Of a DNA stretch of 64,000 nt, positions 58,644-64,000 are shown piece by piece (within the stretch, counting starts at the first letter, position 1; every line of letters begins with the position of its first letter). The stretch is from positions 6,118,001-6,182,000 of the forward strand of contig NZ_CP017174.1 of NCBI RefSeq assembly GCF_006402735.1, read 5' to 3'. Under the pieces are notes generated by a model. It had not been told where the DNA came from. It did not search any database and saw only the letters and a program-made list of their open reading frames with translations. The stretch comes from Myxococcus xanthus (GTDB taxonomy: Bacteria; Myxococcota; Myxococcia; Myxococcales; Myxococcaceae). The position numbers and the translations under genes are program-made.

Positions 58644-59603
58644 ATGCGACACCTCCCGGTGGCCTGTCTGTGCCTGGCGCTGGCCGCGTGCGGCGGCGAC
58701 TTCTCCAACGACGACCTGGAGTTCCTCAACGCGCTGCCGCGGCGCGAGGACCTGGCCGCGAAGCTGCCCGCGAAGAACTCGGGGCGCTCGGCCGGTGGGC
58801 TGGCGACGCGCTCCTCCGCGCTGGTGGTACGCCTGGGCGAGCCCTCCAAGTTGATGGGCGACACGGAGGAGACAGGGCGCGCCTTCAACGCGAGCGTGGA
58901 CGCCCTCCTCTCACGGTTGGAGGACATCCGGAGCCTGCCCCCGACGACGCGCGAGCCGGACCGGCGGGTGTGGGGGCCCTACCGGGACCAGAACCACGCG
59001 GGCTACGACGTCCGCTTCGTGATGACGCGCGAGGCGCTGAGCTTCGACTACCAGCTCGAGTACCGGAAGACGGGCACGGGCGAGGCCGGGTGGTGGGCCT
59101 TCCTGCGTGGCACCTTCGAGTCGGACGCGGGCATCCGCAAGGGCGTGGGCGGCCTCCATCTGGACGTGGAGCGGGCGGAGCAGGAGGGCCTTCCCGCCAC
59201 CGATGTGACGGCGCTGCGGCGGCTGGACATCCACTACCAGACGAAGGCGCTGCCCACGCGAGTGGAGTTGACCTTCACGCCCAAGAACGGCGCCTTCCCC
59301 GTGGCGCGATACACCTACCGAGAGGCCCAGGGCAGCCTGGGCGAGATGCAGTTCCTCATGCCGGGGCAGGACCTGGTGCCGGGCGGGTTGCTGGAGGACC
59401 TGAGCCTGACGACGCGCTGGTCCCCGGACGGCCGGGGCATGGCGGTGCTGGACGTGCTGAGCGGCGACATCCGGGGCGCGAAGTACACCGAGTGCTGGGA
59501 CGTCCGGGGCCGCGTCACCTTCACGGCGCGGAGCTGGGACTTCTTCAATCCCACGGAGGGTGAGCGCGCCACCTGCCCGGACTTCTCCTCGCTGGACGGC
59601 TAG
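58644..59603 (+). CDS. lipoprotein B of the sigma/caspase module
   Basis: The 319-residue precursor has a lipoprotein signal (PVACLCLALAAC). It is a paralogue of the lipoprotein at 52306-53286: shared landmarks are VWGP, FLRGTFESDAGIRKGVGGLH against FLSGTHTASVNADGERVQGH, and a C-terminal TRWSPDGRG ... LSGDIRGAKYTECWD against SRWEATGAGRSDIKLSGGDL ... SECWD. An upstream in-frame ATG at 58629 overlaps the caspase stop (ATGA), so the gene was translated together with the intact caspase gene; the start at 58644 gives the more usual signal peptide. Confidence 0.8.
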   Translation: MRHLPVACLCLALAACGGDFSNDDLEFLNALPRREDLAAKLPAKNSGRSAGGLATRSSALVVRLGEPSKLMGDTEETGRAFNASVDALLSRLEDIRSLPPTTREPDRRVWGPYRDQNHAGYDVRFVMTREALSFDYQLEYRKTGTGEAGWWAFLRGTFESDAGIRKGVGGLHLDVERAEQEGLPATDVTALRRLDIHYQTKALPTRVELTFTPKNGAFPVARYTYREAQGSLGEMQFLMPGQDLVPGGLLEDLSLTTRWSPDGRGMAVLDVLSGDIRGAKYTECWDVRGRVTFTARSWDFFNPTEGERATCPDFSSLDG

Positions 59604-59690
59604 GAAGGCAGCCGAGCGTACATTCCCGTGCATGAATGGTGACGCGCGGGGTGGATTCTCTATGCTGGCCGCTGTTCTCCCGCGCCCTCC

Positions 59691-60965
59691 ATGTCCAAGC
59701 CCTCCATCCTCGAAGTTCTCAAGAGCCCGCGCATCTGGCTGCTCGTGGCCGTTGGTTTCGCCTCGGGCCTGCCCCTGTGGCTGACGGGCGTCACGCTGTC
59801 GGCGTGGATGAAGGACGAAGGCGTCAACTTGAAGACGATTGGCGTCTTCGGCCTCGTGAGCATGCCGTACACCTTCAAGGTGCTCTGGGCGCCGTTGATG
59901 GACCGCTACACCCTGCCCTTCCTGGGCCGGCGGCGCGGGTGGATGCTGGTGACGCAGGTGCTGCTCATGGGGGCCATTGCCGCCATGGGCCTGGTGAATC
60001 CCAAGGACGCGCCGGTGACCATGGCCGCCATGGCGGTGCTGGTGACGTTCCTGTCCGCCAGTCAGGACATCGTCGCGGACGCGTGGCGCACGGACATCCT
60101 CACCGTGGAGGAGCGCGGGCTCGGCAACTCCACGTACATCACCGGCTACCGCCTGGGTATGCTCACCGCGGGCGCCCTGGCCCTGACGCTGTCGGACATC
60201 GCCGGCTGGTCCCAGACGTACTTCATCATGGGCCTGCTGATGGCCGTGGGTGTGGTGGCCACGCTCCTGGCCCCGGAGCCCCAGGGCTCGAAGCCGCCGC
60301 GCAACCTGACGGACGCGGTGGTGAAGCCCTTCGTGGAGTACTTCACGCGCAAGGGCGCCGTCGCCGTCATCCTCTTCCTGGTGCTCTACAAGCTGGGAGA
60401 CGCCATCGCCGCCGGAATGGTGACGCCCTTCTACAAAGAGCTGGGCTTCTCCAACACGGAGATTGGCGCGCTCAGCAAGGGCCTGGGCATGGTGTCCACC
60501 ATCGCGGGTGGCCTGCTGGCTGGCGTGCTGATGGTGAAGCTGGGCACGCGGCGCAGCCTCTTCGTCTTCGGCGCAGCGCAGGCCCTCACCAACCTGATGT
60601 TCATGGGGCTGGCGCTGGTGGGAAAGAACGACCTGATGCTGGCGGCCACCATCACCGTGGACAACCTCTGCGGCGGTCTGGCGGTGACGGCCTTCGCCGC
60701 CTACCTGATGTCGCTGTGCCACAAGAGCTTCAGCGCCACGCAGTACGCGCTCCTGTCCGCGCTGGGCACGGTGGCCAACCGTCTCATCTCCGCCTCCTCC
60801 GGCTACATGGCCGAGTGGCTGGGCTGGCCCACCTTCTTCGCCGGAACCGTGCTGCTCGCCGTGCCCGCGCTGGTGCTGCTCGCGTTCCTCCCGGAGGACG
60901 CGGCCGCTCCGTCCAACGAGCCTCCGGAAACCGCCCCAGCCTCACCAAGTGTGTCCACCGCCTGA
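59691..60965 (+). CDS. AmpG-like MFS transporter
   Basis: The 424-residue membrane protein has about 12 helices and the AmpG pattern: WLLVAVGFASGLPLWLTGVT, YTFKVLWAPLMDRYTLPFLG followed by RRRGWM, and SASQDIVADAWRTDILTVEE. AmpG permeases import muropeptides (GlcNAc-anhydroMurNAc peptides) for cell-wall recycling and beta-lactamase induction. The family match is clear, while the substrate is inferred. It stands alone, after the caspase module and before a divergent-looking spacer. Confidence 0.88.
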   Translation: MSKPSILEVLKSPRIWLLVAVGFASGLPLWLTGVTLSAWMKDEGVNLKTIGVFGLVSMPYTFKVLWAPLMDRYTLPFLGRRRGWMLVTQVLLMGAIAAMGLVNPKDAPVTMAAMAVLVTFLSASQDIVADAWRTDILTVEERGLGNSTYITGYRLGMLTAGALALTLSDIAGWSQTYFIMGLLMAVGVVATLLAPEPQGSKPPRNLTDAVVKPFVEYFTRKGAVAVILFLVLYKLGDAIAAGMVTPFYKELGFSNTEIGALSKGLGMVSTIAGGLLAGVLMVKLGTRRSLFVFGAAQALTNLMFMGLALVGKNDLMLAATITVDNLCGGLAVTAFAAYLMSLCHKSFSATQYALLSALGTVANRLISASSGYMAEWLGWPTFFAGTVLLAVPALVLLAFLPEDAAAPSNEPPETAPASPSVSTA

Positions 60966-61129
60966 GTGGCGGCAATGACGCGCAGCCCCCACGCCAACGC
61001 CAGACAAAAACAGACACACCCAGAGCAGTCCGCCCTGTGCACTAGTTCACAGACTGGCGCCACGTACCCTCTCCCAAGGGATACGCAGTCATAGGATGCC
61101 AATCGCTGTCATCCCAAGGGAGGACTGGT

Positions 61130-61777
61130 GTGAAACCATCCGAACACATCCTGATGAACAGGCGTTGGCTGCTTCGAGCAGGCACACTGATGGGCCTGGG
61201 TGCTGGCACCCTCGCCACCGCGCGAGCCTCCGGGCCTGGTGCGGCGCCGTATGGCGACCTTTTGGAGCCCCATCCATTCGGTGCATGGGGCGATGCCCCC
61301 TCCCGTGAAGTCGTCCTGAGCTCCCGACCATGGGATGTGCTCTCCGAACGCCCGGTCGTCAACGCCTCCCCCGGCCTCGTCCGGACGCCCTACGACAACG
61401 AGCCGTCCGAGCTGGAACCCAGCCTCCAGAGTTCCTTCCAGCTGCACTTCCGGAACTCCTACGGCCTTCGAATCTGGGTCTGCATTTCGTTCTACGACCC
61501 GGTCAACTGCGGCGCCCTGGGCCAGTGGGAAACGCGGGGGTGGTGGACCATCGACCACGGGCAGTCGGCATACGTTCTCAACACGACGCACCGACAAGCC
61601 TACTACTACGCGGAGGCCTCCAACGGCGCGTTCTGGGCGGGAAGCACCCACGCCATCTACGCGCCACAGACGGCTTTCAATTCCTGCTTGTGGAACCAGA
61701 GAATTGGCGACCGCTACTTGGGGATGCGTCCCGTGAACATCAGCTCGGACGTCTACACGGTGAACCTCACGCCCTGA
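61130..61777 (+). CDS. hypothetical exported protein with Tat-type signal
   Basis: The 215-residue protein starts at a GTG with AGGGAGGA five bases before it. The N-terminus has a twin-arginine-like signal (NRRWLLRAGTLMGLGAGTLA). The mature part is rich in aromatic residues and Asn (LHFRNSYGLRIWVCISFYDP, GWWTIDHGQSAYVLNTTHRQ, YYYAEASNGAFWAG). It contains a few cysteines. The WTI.PG.S/YVL.T pattern recalls small DUF1036-like or lectin-like secreted proteins, but this is not certain. Function unknown. Confidence 0.75.
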   Translation: MKPSEHILMNRRWLLRAGTLMGLGAGTLATARASGPGAAPYGDLLEPHPFGAWGDAPSREVVLSSRPWDVLSERPVVNASPGLVRTPYDNEPSELEPSLQSSFQLHFRNSYGLRIWVCISFYDPVNCGALGQWETRGWWTIDHGQSAYVLNTTHRQAYYYAEASNGAFWAGSTHAIYAPQTAFNSCLWNQRIGDRYLGMRPVNISSDVYTVNLTP

Positions 61778-61925
61778 GCGACAGGCGCCGCGTCACTCGC
61801 GCATGCCGTGGCGGCTGGCGCGGGCCTCGGCCCAGGGATGGCGCATCCCAGGAGGATGTAACGCGGTGCACGCTCGCCAGAATCGTTGAGCCTTCCTCCG
61901 CGTGGCATGGCTATGTTCCGCGGCC

Positions 61926-63563
61926 ATGGCACACCCGCTCGCTGGCAAGCCCCCACCGGAAGACTTCCTCATCGACCCCGAGAAGCTGCGCGCCGCATAC
62001 TTCTCCGGCCGGCCCGACGTGGGCGTGCCGGAGCAGCGCGTCGCCTTCGGTACGTCCGGGCACCGCGGATCCTCCGCGCGCAACAGCTTCAACGAAGGCC
62101 ACATCCTCGCGGTGACGCAGGCCATCTGCGAGTACCGCCAGCAGCAGGGCATCGACGGGCCGCTCTTCCTGGGCATGGACACCCACGCCCTCTCCGCCCC
62201 CGCGCAGCAGACGGCGCTGGAGGTGCTGGCGGCGAACAGCGTGCAGGTGCGCTTCACGGATGGCGCCACGCCCACGCCCGTCATCTCCCACGCCATCCTC
62301 ACGTACAACCGCGGCCGCACGGCGGGGCTCGCGGACGGCATCGTCATCACCCCGTCCCACAACCCGCCGGAAGATGGTGGCATCAAGTACAACCCGCCCA
62401 ACGGCGGCCCCGCGGACACGAACGTCACCTCCGTCATCGAGAAGCGCGCCAACGCGCTGCTGGGCACAGGCAACGCGGGCGTGCAGCGCATCCCCCACGA
62501 GCGCGCGCGCACCGCGCCCACGGTGAAGCCGTACGACTTCATCACTCCGTACGTGGAGGACCTGGGCACCGTCATCGACATGGAGGCCCTGCGCGGAGCG
62601 AAGCTGCGCATCGGCGCGGACCCACTCGGCGGCTCCAACGTCGCGTACTGGGAGCCCATCGCCACTCGCTACGGGCTGAACATGCACGTGGTGAACCCCA
62701 CGGTGGACCCGACGTTCCGGTTCATGCCGCTGGACCACGACGGGAAGATTCGCATGGACTGCTCGTCCCCGCATGCCATGGCGAACCTGGTGCGCCTGAA
62801 GGACGCGTATGACATCGCGTTCGGCAACGACGCGGATTCGGACCGGCACGGCATCGTCACCCGCAGCATGGGGCTGATGAACCCGAACCACTACCTGGCG
62901 GTCGCCATCGACTACCTCTATCGCAACCGGCCCGGCTGGAAGCCTGGCACCGCGGTGGGCAAGACGCTGGTGAGCAGCAGCCTCATCGACCGCGTGGCGA
63001 AGGATTTGGGCCGCCGCGTCGTCGAGGTGCCGGTGGGCTTCAAGTGGTTCGTGGATGGGCTGCTGGATGGCTCGCTGGGCTTCGGCGGCGAGGAGAGCGC
63101 CGGCGCGTCCTTCCTCCGCAAGGACGGCACCGTGTGGACCACGGACAAGGACGGCATCATCCTGGACCTGCTGTCGGTGGAGATCCTCGCGCGCACCGGG
63201 AAGGACCCCGGCGAGCACTACCAGGCCCTGGCGGCGAAGTTCGGCGCGCCGCTCTACACGCGCATCGACCAGCCAGCCACCGCCGCGCAGAAGGCCGCGC
63301 TGAAGAAGCTGTCCCCGGAGGCGGTGAAGGCCACCACGCTGGCCGGTGAGCCCATCCTCCAGCGCCTCACCCGCGCGCCCGGAAACAACGCGGACATCGG
63401 CGGGCTCAAGGTGGTGGCGGAGAACGGCTGGTTCGCCGCGCGTCCCTCCGGCACCGAGGACGTCTACAAAATCTACGCGGAGAGCTTCCGCGACGAAGCC
63501 CACCTCCAAGCCATCCTCCAAGAGGCGCGCGCCATCGTCAGCGAGGCGTTCGCGTCCACTTGA
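61926..63563 (+). CDS. pgm: phosphoglucomutase (alpha-D-glucose-phosphate-specific)
   Basis: The enzyme interconverts glucose 1-phosphate and glucose 6-phosphate, feeding glycogen/trehalose and cell-surface sugar synthesis. The 545-residue protein resembles E. coli Pgm closely: AFGTSGHRGSSARNSFNEGH, then the phosphoserine loop ITPSHNPPEDGG (S144) followed by IKYNPPNGGPADTNVTSVIE. The metal-binding loop is FGNDADSDRHG, the sugar loop GGEESAGASF, and the C-terminal phosphate loop RPSGTEDVYKIYAES. All catalytic loops are intact. The ATG at 61926 gives the Pgm N-terminus; 61902 would add eight residues. Confidence 0.97.
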   Translation: MAHPLAGKPPPEDFLIDPEKLRAAYFSGRPDVGVPEQRVAFGTSGHRGSSARNSFNEGHILAVTQAICEYRQQQGIDGPLFLGMDTHALSAPAQQTALEVLAANSVQVRFTDGATPTPVISHAILTYNRGRTAGLADGIVITPSHNPPEDGGIKYNPPNGGPADTNVTSVIEKRANALLGTGNAGVQRIPHERARTAPTVKPYDFITPYVEDLGTVIDMEALRGAKLRIGADPLGGSNVAYWEPIATRYGLNMHVVNPTVDPTFRFMPLDHDGKIRMDCSSPHAMANLVRLKDAYDIAFGNDADSDRHGIVTRSMGLMNPNHYLAVAIDYLYRNRPGWKPGTAVGKTLVSSSLIDRVAKDLGRRVVEVPVGFKWFVDGLLDGSLGFGGEESAGASFLRKDGTVWTTDKDGIILDLLSVEILARTGKDPGEHYQALAAKFGAPLYTRIDQPATAAQKAALKKLSPEAVKATTLAGEPILQRLTRAPGNNADIGGLKVVAENGWFAARPSGTEDVYKIYAESFRDEAHLQAILQEARAIVSEAFAST

Positions 63564-63919
63564 GCGGCGTGAAGCTCGTCCTTCAGTACGTGCTCGCCCT
63601 ACTGATGGTGGGCGCGGGGCTGAACCACTTCCGCAACCCGCGCATGTACCAGCGCATCATGCCCCCGTACCTGCCGTTCCACGGGCCGCTGGTGTTCTGG
63701 AGCGGCGTGGCGGAGGTGCTGCTGGGCGTGGGCCTAGTCATCCCCCAGACGAGCCGGCTGGCCGCCTGGGGCCTCGTCGCCCTGTTCATCGCCGTCTTTC
63801 CGGCCAACCTCTACATGGTGCAGCACCCGGAGCGGTTCCGGAAAATCCCCCCGGCCCTGCTCTGGCTGCGGCTGCCCCTGCAGGCGGTCCTGATCCTCTG
63901 GGCCTGGTGGTACACCTGA
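63560..63919 (+). CDS. DoxX-like membrane protein
   Basis: The 119-residue protein has four hydrophobic helices and the DoxX/YphA pattern: VLALLMVGAGLNHFRNPRMY, FWSGVAEVLLGVGLVIP, ALFIAVFPANLYM and the C-terminal AVLILWAWWYT. DoxX-family proteins are small membrane proteins of largely unknown function, in some bacteria linked to oxidative-stress complexes. The TTG at 63560 overlaps the pgm stop; GTG 63569 (MKLVLQ) is an alternative. The gene is co-transcribed with pgm. Confidence 0.85.
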   Translation: MSGVKLVLQYVLALLMVGAGLNHFRNPRMYQRIMPPYLPFHGPLVFWSGVAEVLLGVGLVIPQTSRLAAWGLVALFIAVFPANLYMVQHPERFRKIPPALLWLRLPLQAVLILWAWWYT

Positions 63920-64000
63920 GCCGGGCCGCCCGCCCGGCTGCCCTCCGGTGCGTCCTTCCTTGACTCGCCGGGGGGTGCTCTTTAGTTTCAGAGGCTTCCA

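Overview
The window looks like a chromosomal segment of a Myxococcus/Corallococcus-type myxobacterium. The evidence is very high GC with strong third-position bias, long antisense ORFs typical of such DNA, and a complete Agl-Glt gliding-motility cluster in the order known from Myxococcus xanthus. Family and gene names are from sequence motifs read by eye and from memory; no database was searched.

Layout. (1) About 1-5413 is the right end of an integrated phage-like element. It holds a family A DNA polymerase, a small ORF, a RuvC-like nuclease, an excisionase-like HTH protein and a convergent tyrosine integrase. It ends in the anticodon loop of a tRNA-Leu(UAA) gene, of which only the 5' half is present here. 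(2) 5.7-12.6 kb holds ffh, an Ig-domain lipoprotein, a divergent RelA/SpoT-synthetase-like protein, a MORN-type repeat protein and a Cys-rich lipoprotein. (3) 12.8-37.4 kb, all on the minus strand, is the glt cluster: gltD, gltE, gltF, gltG, gltH, an unnamed RG-rich TPR gene, the giant 12.3-kb gltI and gltJ. Together these encode periplasmic, outer-membrane, inner-membrane and cytoplasmic parts of the gliding motor/focal adhesion complex. A sigma70-like promoter with a palindrome in its spacer precedes gltD. (4) 37.6-44.2 kb holds a hypothetical gene, a DnaC-like ATPase with a DnaJ-like zinc finger, cutA, a beta-helix lipoprotein and a dimethylformamidase-like/NHL lipoprotein. (5) 44.3-50.4 kb holds lysC, then a GldA/GldF/GldG-like ABC transporter operon ending in a DUF4340 lipoprotein. 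(6) 50.5-52.1 kb holds a metallophosphoesterase overlapping a nucleotidyltransferase. (7) 52.3-59.6 kb is a compact module: lipoprotein, ECF sigma factor, zinc-finger anti-sigma with a DUF4384-like tail, secreted caspase-like protease, and a second paralogous lipoprotein. An IS66 element with clear terminal repeats and an 8-bp target duplication has split the caspase gene, which also carries a later in-frame TAG. (8) 59.7-63.9 kb holds an AmpG-like transporter, a Tat-signal protein, pgm and a DoxX-like membrane protein.

The most interesting items are the sigma/anti-sigma/caspase/paired-lipoprotein module, the RelA/SpoT-like protein, the palindrome inside the glt promoter and the unnamed RG-rich gene inside the glt cluster.
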